A stretch of 64,000 bases of DNA from an uncultured Bacteroides sp. GTDB taxonomy: Bacteria > Bacteroidota > Bacteroidia > Bacteroidales > Bacteroidaceae. The position numbers and the translations under genes are program-made. This document shows positions 19,329 through 29,249 of the stretch, piece by piece; positions within the stretch are counted from its first letter, which is position 1, and every line of letters starts with the position of its first letter. A model generated the notes under the pieces. The model saw only the letters and a list, made by a program, of their open reading frames with translations, had not been told where the DNA came from and made no database searches. The stretch spans positions 42,915 through 106,914 of the forward strand of contig NZ_CAJLKP010000011.1 of assembly GCF_905207245.1 (NCBI RefSeq), given 5' to 3'.

Positions 19329-20738
19329 TTATTCTAAGGATTTTGTGTACTCTTTGGCTTTTTCTGTAATAATGAGCACCCAGTCGTTGCCATTTTCCTG
19401 GCTGCCTTTTGGATGAAAGGTAGCTGATTTTGAATTGAACTCTCCTATATATGATAATTCACCATTACGAGGCGAGTACCACCAGGCTTGCTTCGTTTCT
19501 CCGCTGATTTTACTGAGGTTGATTTGTATGGAACGCCCTGTGTAGCTGTACACTAATATGTAGTCATTTCCTCGTGTAGCGGTGAGGCGTTCATACTTTA
19601 TGCCATTCTCACCAATGATGCAGCTTTGGTCAGGTATGCGTTCATAGAACGGGAAAGCGAGTAGTAATCTTTTCAAGTATTTCATTTGGTTGAATCCTGG
19701 GGCTTTTAATGCATCATACCATAGTTTGGTTGCTCCATAGGCAGGATTTACTCCCGGTTTTAAGAATTGCATGATGGAATTATGACCATAGGTATGTCCG
19801 AATGCACCGGCAAAGACTGACCAATAAGCGTATCTGCGTACATCCTTGTCTGTCCAAAAGCCTTCTTTGGGATCGTGAAGCCCTTGCGGAATGGCTTCAT
19901 AAGAGGGTTCACCGTCAATGACAGGACGTAATGGGCTTTTAGCAAGGCTATGTTCCACATACCGCCAATTGTCTTCTTCCGTACCCTGTGGTAGTAAGCT
20001 GTTTTTGTCATCTTTGCTTTGCCCATAGCGGCGATGTCCACTTTGGAACATGTTAAAGTCTAACCAAGAAGCATCATTGAACCATTCGGTTGAAAGAGTT
20101 CTGCCGAAGGGATGGAATGTCATGAGATGGTTTTTATCAATGGATTTGATAGTAGTAGCAAGCGTATTCCAAACCTCGGTTTTAATGTTTCCGTAGGTAT
20201 CTCCACCAATTATCCAGATGATATTAGGGTGGTCTTTATAACGGTTGGCAAGGAAAGTACCATAAGATTTGGCTTCTTCTATATTCATCTTGCCACTTTT
20301 TACCAGTCCGCCCCAAATACATACCATACCAACATAAATGCCTCTACGGGCGGCGGCATCAATGATGAAATCCATGTGGTCCCAATAGCCGTATATACCG
20401 GGACGGTTGATATTGGAAAAATCGAATCCGTCTGGCATGGAGGACTGGCCATAGATGTTCATAGCAGGTACGCCATTGATGGTTTGCACTTGTACGACAT
20501 TAAAATCGGCTTGTTTACACTGTTCCAGATAATATTCAGCTTCATCCCGGTTTAGTCTTTCGGGAAGTAACCAACTGGTATCTCCGAGCCAGAAGAAGGG
20601 GGTGCCATTGGAGTGCTGGAGATAGCGGGAGTTGGTCGATACTTGCAAGGGACCGTTACTCCAGGGAAGAGTGCGTGGTTGTGAAAATACTTGAAAGTAT
20701 ATATTAATGAAGCAGATGTATAATAATAACTTTTTCAT
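19329..20738 (-). CDS. GH140-type glycoside hydrolase (DUF4038 plus DUF5060-like domain), putative apiosidase
   Basis: The start is taken at MKKLLLYICF (20738) because a signal peptide follows directly; the longer frame from 20855 only adds sequence overlapping the upstream gene. In the 469-residue product, the TIM-barrel DUF4038 domain begins with TPFFWLGDTSW and contains NVVQVQTING, HPNIIWIIGGD, VIDGEPSYE and GHTYGHNSIMQF. A C-terminal beta-domain (about 380-460) has AWWYSPRNG. Family GH140 (founding member BT1012) cleaves apiose from the galacturonan backbone of RG-II and so releases side chains A and B. This gene is the best single marker that the locus targets RG-II. It lies 25 bp after the truncated DUF1593 gene. 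Confidence 0.88.
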   Translation of the reverse strand: MKKLLLYICFINIYFQVFSQPRTLPWSNGPLQVSTNSRYLQHSNGTPFFWLGDTSWLLPERLNRDEAEYYLEQCKQADFNVVQVQTINGVPAMNIYGQSSMPDGFDFSNINRPGIYGYWDHMDFIIDAAARRGIYVGMVCIWGGLVKSGKMNIEEAKSYGTFLANRYKDHPNIIWIIGGDTYGNIKTEVWNTLATTIKSIDKNHLMTFHPFGRTLSTEWFNDASWLDFNMFQSGHRRYGQSKDDKNSLLPQGTEEDNWRYVEHSLAKSPLRPVIDGEPSYEAIPQGLHDPKEGFWTDKDVRRYAYWSVFAGAFGHTYGHNSIMQFLKPGVNPAYGATKLWYDALKAPGFNQMKYLKRLLLAFPFYERIPDQSCIIGENGIKYERLTATRGNDYILVYSYTGRSIQINLSKISGETKQAWWYSPRNGELSYIGEFNSKSATFHPKGSQENGNDWVLIITEKAKEYTKSLE

Positions 20739-20763
20739 ATTACTGTTATTTTTTAGATATGTA

Positions 20764-21768
20764 TTATTTAAGCCATTCCCAGCGTTTGGCCCAGTCTTGC
20801 AGAACAGCTTTGCGCCACTTTGATACAGTTTTACTTCCTTGCCATTTTCCTTCAAACAAATTTATATCTTCTCGGTCGGTGTACCAATTATTTCCTAATT
20901 TGTAGTCATCTATATTAATTTTTCCAGGCCATGCATTATTTACAACGAATTCTCCGATTTGTTCTGGAAAATTCGGAATATCAGAAGTTATTTTATAAGT
21001 CAGGACGGCAGTGGCTTTGGGGGCATACCTGACGGCATATTTTCCGTTGCCAAGATAGAGCCCATCCCAGTTTTGCTTGTCCACAGTCAGGGTGAAGCAA
21101 ACTGAATCTGATGGTGTGTTAATCTCAGGTCCTTTTATCCGAAATTCTATGATAGCATATACCGGAACCGTGTCTTTAAGGGTAGTAGCCCGATCAAAAA
21201 TGACTCTCGGACTATGAGTAAATTTCTCAAAATTTCCTCCCCAACTTTCTCTTTGAGGGTTGTCTGGATTACCATCCATCATATATAATAATAATGGTGT
21301 ATCTCCCATCTTAACTTTTCCATCGTAATATTTTATATAGTCTTCTCCCAAATAACCGGCTCCGCGAATACATTTATCGTAATAATCCTTATTGAACTTA
21401 CCGGGTAGTTTATCATTAGTTATGAATCCGCGATATGAAGCATTAGCCTCAATAAACCAAAGGTCGGGGAAGTTTTTGACAATATATATATAACTATTGG
21501 TACTCCATTTTTTATTTGGTCCGCCAATCCAGTATACTTTTATTTTATTCCGGATATCCGGAGCATCATGTAAGGCTTGGGCTAAGTCGTCGAGTCCTCC
21601 CCATACCAATATCCATAATGGTTGATTGCTCTCTTTTCTGGCACATCTAATGATCCAGTCAGATCCCTCGGTGGCTGTGGTATAACCTTTAAAGGGGGCT
21701 GCACCTTGTCTTCCTTGTTTGCAAATGGCGCGTAAGGAATCTGGTGAGAGCAAGTTCTTTGCGTGCAT
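20764..21768 (-). pseudogene. 5'-truncated DUF1593 (nucleoside-hydrolase-like) gene
   Basis: The 334 residues align with the middle and end of DUF1593 proteins: EGSDWIIRCARKES, LWILVWGGLDDLAQAL, KIKVYWIGGPNKKW, a long RESWGG region and a C-terminal beta-sandwich with NAWPGKINIDDYKLG. From family knowledge, full proteins begin with a signal peptide and an N-terminal segment of roughly 110-130 residues bearing the TD..DD metal/ribose-binding motif. Both are absent here. The only ATG lies 6 bp beyond a perfect 12-bp hairpin and 63 bp after the previous stop, leaving little room for a translation signal. No signal peptide means it could not be exported. It is probably a deletion remnant; a short cytosolic protein cannot be excluded. 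Confidence 0.72.
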
Positions 21769-21773
21769 AGTTA

Positions 21774-21808
21774 AAGAGGGAAATGTAGTATGTACCCATT
21801 TCCCTCTT
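21774..21808 (-). terminator. Rho-independent terminator-like hairpin after the glycan-binding protein gene
   Basis: AAGAGGGAAATG (21774-21785) and CATTTCCCTCTT (21797-21808) form a perfect 12-bp stem with an 11-nt loop. On the - strand the stem is followed by TTTAACT, a short T-rich tail. It should end or attenuate the SusC-2/SusD-2/binding-protein transcript just before the truncated DUF1593 frame and GH140. Confidence 0.6.
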
Positions 21809-21831
21809 AATCTTGTTAAACTACAAATCAG

Positions 21832-23559
21832 TTATTGCCATTTAGAAGCTCCAATACCAGATTCTCCGATATTTCCAATGACTTTATAATCACCTTTTGC
21901 AGGGGTGCTCCATAATTCGTTTTCACTCATGGATAATCCAATAAGTCCATCTATTGGATATGTTACTTTAGTCTCACCAATCTCTGTCCATTTAAAGTCT
22001 GTTTTGTAACTTTGACTTGCAGATACCAAAGCTGCACTGGCGTTTAAGAAGATAGAGCCGACAGTTCCTGCTGTATAAGTTTTAATCTTAGATCCGGCAC
22101 TTCCTTCTGAGGCCATGGATGGACCAAAAAGAGTTTTACTGATATTTATTATAACAGCGTTCTTATCACAACGGAATAAAGGAGTATTTGCATTAGCTGT
22201 TGTTTCTATAGGTGCATAACAGAAAGTACAATTTTCTATGTTTAGAGTTAGTTGTTTCGCTGTGGAACGAAGATCTCCTAACATTACAATATTAGTAATG
22301 GTACAGTCTCTGAAAGTCACGTTTCTCCAATCAGCTTTCTTGTTATTGGTTGTTATCATTCCCTGGTCACCAACTCCATTAATCGTACATTCGTCAAATA
22401 ATAAACTTGTGATATTATCGCTATCTGCTTGTGCACGTACAATTGCACGATATCCTTCAATATGGCAACCTCTGAATACCAATTCTTTAATAGTAGAATT
22501 CGTACCATTCTCGTTGAATACTTGTCGTCCACCGAAGCCTTTATCATCAGTGGTAGCAACCTCTTTTCCACCTCCGGGAAGCGCCATATCACTATAGAAA
22601 TCAACGTTTTCAAATGCGATTTTATCAATGGTAACATTTTTGCTACATTGTAAACCACCACTGGAGATAAAACGTGCATTACCTCCTAAAGTAGCGGCTG
22701 TTCTAAAAGTAACAGAACGATCAAACTGAATGCTGTTATTAACCTTGTAATCAAAGTCTCCTCTCAGAATAATGGTCATTCCATCTGTAACCTGCTGCCA
22801 AAACTCTTTGGTTTTCAATGTATCTACGGCTTCTACTTCATCATAGCTACGAATATCAATCCACTTTCCTGCACCAAATAAAGCATCAAAATCCATAGGA
22901 ACTGTTGTTTTACCCGTAATTTTTCCGGCATATGTAGCGTTACTTTGTTCTTCTACGCTGCTATAAGCATATACAGTATAGGATGTTTCTGATACTAAAC
23001 CTGGAATATCAACGCTGCCATTTATGTATTCTCCTTCAGAAACTTCTTTAATGATAGTTTCCAACCCTTCGGTTGCTGGAACAGCTTTTACTAATTTAAT
23101 GGTACTACCACCTTCTTCCCAAGTTAGGCGTGCTGCATTATCAATGAGCTTTAGACTTTTGATTTTTGAGATATAAGTAACATTGATATCTGTTGTTGTA
23201 TACATCTCAGACTCTTTGTTTGTTCCTATACATTTAATCTTAACCATGTATTTCTCATCCCAATTTAATCCTTCAAATGTATAGGGAGAGCGTTCGCAGG
23301 AAGCTTCTGTGTACAACTCATATGTATTTTGACCTGCATCATCGGTAGAAATTACACGATATAGTTGTAATTGATACTCTGTAGCTCCTTTTATGTTTTC
23401 CCAGGTAGTTATGATATTATTATTCTGAACTTCCAATGAGGCTACCGGGCGGAATAAGCGAGGGGCATCATTTGTAAAGTCATCATCGTCGCAACCGATG
23501 AATGTACTGCTTGCCGTAAAGGCAAGCAATATCATTGTTATATATTTCTTTATTTTCAT
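21832..23559 (-). CDS. Surface glycan-binding lipoprotein (FN3-like plus DUF4957/DUF5123-like beta-helix)
   Basis: A 575-residue protein with a lipobox (STFIGC) followed by acidic residues (DDDD), a typical surface-export signal of Bacteroides lipoproteins. Residues about 35-225 look like two fibronectin-III-type sandwiches (ATEYQLQLYRV; SYTVYAYSS). Residues about 235-575 form a right-handed beta-helix-like region (ITSLLFDECTINGVG, NVTFRDCTITNI) typical of the DUF4957 and DUF5123 families found third in many pectin PULs. It probably holds polymer at the surface for SusC-2/SusD-2. No catalytic motif is seen. It follows SusD-2 by 14 bp. The domain names are recalled; binding is inferred. Confidence 0.82.
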   Translation of the reverse strand: MKIKKYITMILLAFTASSTFIGCDDDDFTNDAPRLFRPVASLEVQNNNIITTWENIKGATEYQLQLYRVISTDDAGQNTYELYTEASCERSPYTFEGLNWDEKYMVKIKCIGTNKESEMYTTTDINVTYISKIKSLKLIDNAARLTWEEGGSTIKLVKAVPATEGLETIIKEVSEGEYINGSVDIPGLVSETSYTVYAYSSVEEQSNATYAGKITGKTTVPMDFDALFGAGKWIDIRSYDEVEAVDTLKTKEFWQQVTDGMTIILRGDFDYKVNNSIQFDRSVTFRTAATLGGNARFISSGGLQCSKNVTIDKIAFENVDFYSDMALPGGGKEVATTDDKGFGGRQVFNENGTNSTIKELVFRGCHIEGYRAIVRAQADSDNITSLLFDECTINGVGDQGMITTNNKKADWRNVTFRDCTITNIVMLGDLRSTAKQLTLNIENCTFCYAPIETTANANTPLFRCDKNAVIINISKTLFGPSMASEGSAGSKIKTYTAGTVGSIFLNASAALVSASQSYKTDFKWTEIGETKVTYPIDGLIGLSMSENELWSTPAKGDYKVIGNIGESGIGASKWQ

Positions 23560-23573
23560 AATTCTTCTATTTT

Positions 23574-25631
23574 TTATTTGTTACGGATAGCGTAACCATC
23601 GTTAGACAATATACCATTGGATGAAACGACACGGTCTGTCGGTATAGGGAAAACATAAGGGGTTACTTTATTTCTCAAACTACTGATATCTTCAGTCCCT
23701 TTAATTAAAGCCCCGTCTGTCAGACCATGCCATGAATACATAACACGTTCATGTAATGTACCTTTTTTGATATCATTACCATTTTCATCTTTACCATAAG
23801 ATTCCCCTGTTTCAGGATTTGTAGAGCTTACGCTAATGAAGCTATCTGCAAAACTGATACGCTTTAATCCACTGAATGTTGCATTAGGAGTTTTGATATC
23901 ATTATCACTCAAAGTTGTAGCTGTACTATATGTACTGTTAGATTGATCACGATAAGTGAAGTAATCATTTTCAAAAATAACACGTCCGTTTGTGTAGTTG
24001 TAGTACAAACGTGAAGCAACATTCATATCTTCAATTTCCTTTTTAGAATTATAAGTGAATTCGCCATTTACGTTTTCTAATTGGTTATAATTCATGGCTA
24101 CATCACGCATCCATTCGATTGTATTTACAATTGCATTACTATAATAGTTCCAGCGTATCAAATCAAATTTGCGGATATTCTCGCCACCGAACTCCCAACC
24201 ACGTTCATCAATAATAGCTTTTTTGAAAGCGTCATAATTTCCTAATGCGTTGATATATTTATCTACCATTTCTGATTTATTGCTTGCATTGATGAATGCG
24301 CGTTCACGTACGCGTCCCAACATCTCTTTGGCTGTTGCAGTAGGTCCATTATTGATTTCATTTTCAGCTTCTGCCAATAGGAGTAATACATCTGCATAAC
24401 GGAGTACAGGCCAGTTTATGCCTGTGCCTTTACTTGCTACAGAGGTTTTCATATCCAGGCGACACCATTTTGCAGGTTGAATACCCCAAGCATCTACAGC
24501 AGCTTGTTTTTCATCATATAGCCAACGATAATTGGCACATGTAACAGGCAGACGTTGATCTTGTGAATCAAAAGAACAAGCATAATTCGGAGTTAAGTTG
24601 GTATATGTTGTTCCAGCACCTTTTGAACCGTCTACAACACTTAGGCCATGACACCAGCCGATGTCACCACCCGAATTAGGAACAAATCCCATTTCAAAAA
24701 GTACGTCACTATTACCAGGATTGCAACCGTTTATTTGGTTATCAAAGATTTCTTTAAAGTTGGTATTCAAATTACGGTCTTTTAAATTGATGAGTTTAAG
24801 AGCATATGCTCTGGCTACTTTGTAGTAGTCATCTGCACTGCTTGCGGTAACCTCTACTCCATTTTCATTGACGTATGTCACTGTATATTCCTCACCTGTC
24901 TGTATGCAACGAGCCATTGTGCCATCAGCCTGCATAGAATATCCGGCACGGAACATTGCCAGTTTTACGATAAAGCCTAGTGCAAAATCACGGTTCATAT
25001 ACTCCACTGTCAATGCATCACTCCATTGCATCTCTTCTTCTACATTGATAAGGTCTTGGATAAGATGAGAGTAAATGATATTTTTATCAGTACGAGGATC
25101 ATTGTGCATATCTTCTGCAGTCGTAGGAGTCGTTGCAAATGGAACATCTCCCCAGAAGTTACACATTAACCAATACCAGTATGCGCGAAGACAGTACGCT
25201 TCTCCGTGGAGCTGTTTCATGTCTTTATTACCTTCTTTGTACATATCACTATTTTCAATGCCTTGAATACATTGGTTGGCAAAGTCTATGGCTTTAAAAC
25301 TGTTATCCCAGCAATTCTTAATGTCATTAAATTGCTTCATATTCAGACACCAAACACCACGGCGGTCGGTATTTTCAGATTGTGCTTTTGTAATGAATCC
25401 CACTTCGATGTCAGTGTTTTGCATCCAGTTGGTACTCATACGTGAAGTATAAGTATCTTCACAGAAATATGAATAGACATGAGCTAACATTTTACGGGCG
25501 TCAGTAGGGTTGGAGGTAAGATACTCCAAGTTGTCGGTGGACAGGGATTTAGTATCCAACATGTCTTCACAAGAGGTTGTGAAACACATTCCGGCAACTA
25601 AAGCTGCTATATATAAAATTTTCTTTTTCAT
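23574..25631 (-). CDS. SusD/RagB-family glycan-binding lipoprotein (SusD-2)
   Basis: A 685-residue protein, at the long end for SusD. It has a lipobox (CFTTSC, Cys21), the SusD helical region (HGEAYCLRAYWYWLMCNFWGDVPF) and the C-terminal pattern IIDERGWEFGGENIRKFDLIRWNYYSN, then YVFPIPTDRVVSSNGILSND. It pairs with SusC-2, which ends 20 bp upstream. The extra length sits between the helical core and the C-terminus (residues about 490-640) and may shape a binding site for a branched pectin fragment; that is inference. Confidence 0.96.
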   Translation of the reverse strand: MKKKILYIAALVAGMCFTTSCEDMLDTKSLSTDNLEYLTSNPTDARKMLAHVYSYFCEDTYTSRMSTNWMQNTDIEVGFITKAQSENTDRRGVWCLNMKQFNDIKNCWDNSFKAIDFANQCIQGIENSDMYKEGNKDMKQLHGEAYCLRAYWYWLMCNFWGDVPFATTPTTAEDMHNDPRTDKNIIYSHLIQDLINVEEEMQWSDALTVEYMNRDFALGFIVKLAMFRAGYSMQADGTMARCIQTGEEYTVTYVNENGVEVTASSADDYYKVARAYALKLINLKDRNLNTNFKEIFDNQINGCNPGNSDVLFEMGFVPNSGGDIGWCHGLSVVDGSKGAGTTYTNLTPNYACSFDSQDQRLPVTCANYRWLYDEKQAAVDAWGIQPAKWCRLDMKTSVASKGTGINWPVLRYADVLLLLAEAENEINNGPTATAKEMLGRVRERAFINASNKSEMVDKYINALGNYDAFKKAIIDERGWEFGGENIRKFDLIRWNYYSNAIVNTIEWMRDVAMNYNQLENVNGEFTYNSKKEIEDMNVASRLYYNYTNGRVIFENDYFTYRDQSNSTYSTATTLSDNDIKTPNATFSGLKRISFADSFISVSSTNPETGESYGKDENGNDIKKGTLHERVMYSWHGLTDGALIKGTEDISSLRNKVTPYVFPIPTDRVVSSNGILSNDGYAIRNK

Positions 25632-25651
25632 TTTCTATATTGTTTAATCTA

Positions 25652-28600
25652 TTAAAATGTAATATTCACACCGGCAGTCCAAGAGAATGACTTGGGATAT
25701 GCAGAGAAGTCCGCTCCCGGGGTTAAACCACTGGTCTTGCTGTTACGGATAGCTGTACTAACCTCAGGATCATATCCGGAGTAATTAGTCAGACAGAATA
25801 CATTATTCAAAGTGCAGTATAAACGAAGCTGACTGCATGCAAATTTCTTTGTCCAATCCTTAGGTAAGGTGAAACCAACTGTTAAGTTTTGAAGACGGAG
25901 GAATGAACCATCTTCTACGGCCCAGGATGTAGGTACAGGATTATTATCAGACATTGTAGTAGCAGACCAGTACGTTGCATTTGCATTCATACTCTTTAAT
26001 GTTTCATAGTCCGTAACAATAGTCCCAGTTGTCTGGTCTAAGTATGTCCAGGCTTTGCCCCCCAAAGTAACAGGTGCCATGTTTGCACGTAAGTTAGCAT
26101 AAGTGTTACGATAGGATTGAGAAGATACCATCTTATCCATATTGTATACATCGTTACCAACAACAAAGTTGAAGTTTGCAGAGAAATCGAACCATTTATA
26201 AGTTGCATTCAAACCAAAGCCACCGGTAAATTTGGGTTGAGTTTTGCCAATGATAGTGCGGTCCTTATCTTCTGAAATTTTACCATCACCATCTAAGTCT
26301 TTCAACTTCATGGCTCCTGGACGTAAACCTCCGTAAGAACTGGCTGTCATGTAGGTATTATCTACTATACCTTCCTTGAGAATATAATTACCTGACTGGT
26401 CAAATTGGAACTGTGTTTTGCCGCTGGCATCAGTATAGGTTACGAAATCATCTACACCATATACTCCATCATATACAAATCCCCATACAAGTCCTAAGGG
26501 TTGACCTACTATTACACGGTAGTCGTCTTGCCCGCGCATATCAGAAGAAAATGCTCCGGAATTGAATGACATGGAGTTTACACCATCGGCTAATTTATCC
26601 ACTTTATTCTTATTAAAGCCAATATTGAAATTGAAGTTTAAGGAATAGTCTTTATTTTGGAGAATAGACGCATTTAATGATAATTCGATACCTTTGTTAG
26701 ATGTTTGACCTAGATTCTGCTGCATACTAGTATAACCAATAGCAGTAATAGGCATTTCTATCAGCAGGTCTTTTACAGTATTCCAATAATAATCGATGCT
26801 ACCGGAGAGTCTTTCATTAAAGAAACCAAAGTCCAAACCAACGTTACGTGTGATGGTTGTTTCCCATTTCAAATTAGAGTTAGCCAACTGATTATTATTT
26901 AATGTATAGTGAGGATTCTGTTCGCCTCCTTGTCCGTAGTATTTCCCTCCGGAATATGCTTTATACGTTGTTTCGTACATGGCGTCGCCAATACGGTTGT
27001 TACCGGCAGTACCATAAGAAAAACGTAGCTTCAAGTTAGACATCCATTCCTTTGTATTTTCCATGAACGGCTCTTCAATAATACGCCATGCTAAAGCTGC
27101 AGCAGGGAAATATCCCCAACGGTTACCTCTAGAAAATTTGGAAGAACCATCAGCACGCATAGTTACTGTCAATAAGTATCTGTCATATAAACTATAGTTA
27201 GCACGTCCGAAGAAAGAAATGGTTCTGTCTTCCTTTCCAAGAGTCGAAGATATTGTTTGAGCACCTGTCGCTTTAGAGTTGTTGGCCATGCTTGCAAACA
27301 TCTTCTCTGGTGAAATATCTTCCTGGAAGAATTTACCGATCATATTATTGCTTTCACTGTTAGAAGCAACATATTCTTGACCAATCATGATATTTACATC
27401 ATGGATCTTTGCAAAGTTCTGTTTCCATGCCAATGTGTGTGCACCACGTAATTTCCAGGAATCTTTCTTAGACCATTCGCCCATAGGAAGTTCACCACCG
27501 TCCTGTACGGCCTTGCTGCTCTTCGGACCATACCAGTCCTTTTGTTGGTTGAATGTATAATCATAACCTCCTTCAGCACGATAGCTGAAACTTTTGGTAA
27601 TATCCCAAGTAATTGCAGCGTTGAAATTATAGCGACGTTCATTCTTTCTTCTCCAGTAGTCATTTACCTGATCTTTCAGAGAACGTGTAGCATTAACGTA
27701 TTCTTGATACTCATCTTCCGGCAATGTACTCGGATCAATGTCAATTTGGTCGTATAGGCCGTAAACTGGTGCTTTCATTAAAGCATCGTAAGAACGGATT
27801 TTATATGTACCGCCACCAGTTCCTACACCTTGAGTTTCTGTATCAGCGAGACGTACACCAAAATCCAGATTCAGATTTTTGTATAATTCGTGTTTCAACT
27901 TGAAGTTCATGTTGTAACGTCTGTAGCCATTATCTTCCATTAAACTCTTATCGTTGGCGTAAGTTCCACTTAATGTGAATTTTGTTTTTTCACTACCGCC
28001 CGTAACACTGATGTTGTGGGATTGAGAAAGTTCATTATTACCAAACATTTCTTCTTGCCAATTGTGTCCTTTCTGGTATTGATATAAATCTAAATCACCA
28101 TAAGCACCGTAACGTTCTTCAAAATTTTTAATGGAAGACGCTCCTCTGAGTGCTTGTCTTTCGTAGTTGTACATGACAAACTGGTAAGGATCCATTACGT
28201 CAAGGGTGTTGCGGATACTTTTCCCTTGTATATAGCCATTGTAGCTAACAACAGTCTTTCCTCCCTTGGCACTTTTGGTCGTAATCAAAATAACACCATT
28301 GGCACCTTGTGCACCATAAATTGCTGTAGAAGCTGCATCCTTCAATACTGTAATGTCTTCAATATCTGATGGAGAAATATCACCCATACTTGATACAGGG
28401 AAACCATCAACAATATAAAGAGGAGAACTATCACCTGTGATAGATCCACCACCACGTACTTTGATAAGCATTTCGGCATCCGGCGAACCGTCGGTTGTTG
28501 TGATTTGCACACCTGCCAATTTACCGGTCAATGCTTCTGCTACGTTGGTAACGGGTACTTTGGCTAATTCCGACCCTTTTACCGTACTAACCGCACCAGT

Positions 28601-28978
28601 CAAATCCTTCTTCTTTGCCGTACCATAACCGATTACCACAACTTCTTCCAAAGCTTGTGCATCATCTTCCATAACTACGTTGACCGAAGTTTTTCCTTTC
28701 AATGCTATTTCCTGAGGAGTCATTCCCACATAAGAGAATACTAATGTGGAATTGGCGGGAACACTAAGGGTGAAATTACCATCAATGTCGGTAATAGTAC
28801 CGTTACCGGTATTCCCTTTCTGTACTACGGAAGCGCCGATAACGGTTTCTCCCGTTTTGTCCGTCACAGTACCTGTTACGGTTACATTTTGCGCTGATAC
28901 GCTAAGCGATATCACGGCTACTAAAAAGAATAGTAGCGCGGCGCGCATGTTTTTCATCTTGTTAGACATTCTTTGCAT
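25652..28978 (-). CDS. SusC-like TonB-dependent outer-membrane receptor (SusC-2)
   Basis: An 1108-residue protein. The signal peptide ends near VSAQ (residue 29). A carboxypeptidase-regulatory-like domain (NVTVTGTVTDKTGETVIGAS), the TonB-box region EEVVVIGYGTAKKKDLTG, a plug (SSPLYIVDGFPVSS, VLKDAASTAIYGAQGANGVI) and a barrel ending GVNITF follow. It imports oligosaccharides with SusD-2. It is about 110 residues longer than SusC-1, mostly in the barrel loops. Alternative starts at Met4 and Met8 would still keep a signal peptide. Transcription probably begins near 29034 (see the promoter entry), giving a leader of about 55 nt with a small hairpin. Confidence 0.97.
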   Translation of the reverse strand: MQRMSNKMKNMRAALLFFLVAVISLSVSAQNVTVTGTVTDKTGETVIGASVVQKGNTGNGTITDIDGNFTLSVPANSTLVFSYVGMTPQEIALKGKTSVNVVMEDDAQALEEVVVIGYGTAKKKDLTGAVSTVKGSELAKVPVTNVAEALTGKLAGVQITTTDGSPDAEMLIKVRGGGSITGDSSPLYIVDGFPVSSMGDISPSDIEDITVLKDAASTAIYGAQGANGVILITTKSAKGGKTVVSYNGYIQGKSIRNTLDVMDPYQFVMYNYERQALRGASSIKNFEERYGAYGDLDLYQYQKGHNWQEEMFGNNELSQSHNISVTGGSEKTKFTLSGTYANDKSLMEDNGYRRYNMNFKLKHELYKNLNLDFGVRLADTETQGVGTGGGTYKIRSYDALMKAPVYGLYDQIDIDPSTLPEDEYQEYVNATRSLKDQVNDYWRRKNERRYNFNAAITWDITKSFSYRAEGGYDYTFNQQKDWYGPKSSKAVQDGGELPMGEWSKKDSWKLRGAHTLAWKQNFAKIHDVNIMIGQEYVASNSESNNMIGKFFQEDISPEKMFASMANNSKATGAQTISSTLGKEDRTISFFGRANYSLYDRYLLTVTMRADGSSKFSRGNRWGYFPAAALAWRIIEEPFMENTKEWMSNLKLRFSYGTAGNNRIGDAMYETTYKAYSGGKYYGQGGEQNPHYTLNNNQLANSNLKWETTITRNVGLDFGFFNERLSGSIDYYWNTVKDLLIEMPITAIGYTSMQQNLGQTSNKGIELSLNASILQNKDYSLNFNFNIGFNKNKVDKLADGVNSMSFNSGAFSSDMRGQDDYRVIVGQPLGLVWGFVYDGVYGVDDFVTYTDASGKTQFQFDQSGNYILKEGIVDNTYMTASSYGGLRPGAMKLKDLDGDGKISEDKDRTIIGKTQPKFTGGFGLNATYKWFDFSANFNFVVGNDVYNMDKMVSSQSYRNTYANLRANMAPVTLGGKAWTYLDQTTGTIVTDYETLKSMNANATYWSATTMSDNNPVPTSWAVEDGSFLRLQNLTVGFTLPKDWTKKFACSQLRLYCTLNNVFCLTNYSGYDPEVSTAIRNSKTSGLTPGADFSAYPKSFSWTAGVNITF

Positions 28979-29007
28979 GATATTAATTTAATATGATTTT
29001 TTTCGTT

Positions 29008-29025
29008 AGTGTGTTCGGGCACACT
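29008..29025 (-). promoter_or_regulatory. Small leader hairpin upstream of SusC-2
   Basis: AGTGTG and CACACT (29008-29013 and 29020-29025) form a 6-bp stem with a 6-nt loop, inside the predicted 5' leader and about 30 nt before the SusC-2 start. It could affect translation or RNA stability; function unknown. Confidence 0.35.
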
Positions 29026-29040
29026 GTTAATTCATTGTTG

Positions 29041-29105
29041 CAAATGTATAGGGATGTGAAAAGATAAATGTGTAATATCTGTTTTTAGGGTGGTATTTTT
29101 TGTTA
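29041..29105 (-). promoter_or_regulatory. SusC-2 promoter: -7 box plus HTCS-operator candidate
   Basis: Reading on the - strand, TACATTTG (29048-29041) matches the -7 consensus TAnnTTTG. No -33 TTTG is present at the expected spacing; ACAT is found instead. CAGATATT begins exactly 33 bp upstream of the -7 T, preceded by CACCCTAAAAA and AACAAAAAATAC. The same blocks at the same 33-bp spacing occur before GH28 and (partly) GH95. The missing -33 element plus a conserved upstream block suggest activation by an AraC-type HTCS output domain. Confidence 0.65.
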
Positions 29106-29156
29106 TTTACTGTCTATTATGCTTTTGCGGATTACCTAAATGATGTTATATAACAG

Positions 29157-29187
29157 AAAAGAGGGGAATTTATTGTTCCCCTCTTGA
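29157..29187 (-). terminator. Terminator after the GH95 gene
   Basis: AAGAGGGGAA (29159-29168) and TTCCCCTCTT (29176-29185) form a perfect 10-bp stem with a 7-nt loop, followed on the - strand by TTTTCTG. It lies 65 bp past the GH95 stop and just before the SusC-2 operator region, so it insulates the SusC-2 promoter from read-through. Confidence 0.65.
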
Positions 29188-29249
29188 CATTTTAACATAT
29201 TCCCAACCGACTTTCGCCAGTAGCTCTATGGTTTTAATTACTATTTAGC

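Noticed and set aside
20739..20855. Longer N-terminus of the GH140 protein
   Set aside because: The added 39 residues overlap the DUF1593 frame and would bury the signal peptide.
21769..21831. Missing DUF1593 N-terminus hidden by a frameshift
   Set aside because: The 63 bp upstream are open in frame but encode no DUF1593-like residues, have no start codon and consist mostly of the hairpin, so the loss is a deletion rather than a frameshift.
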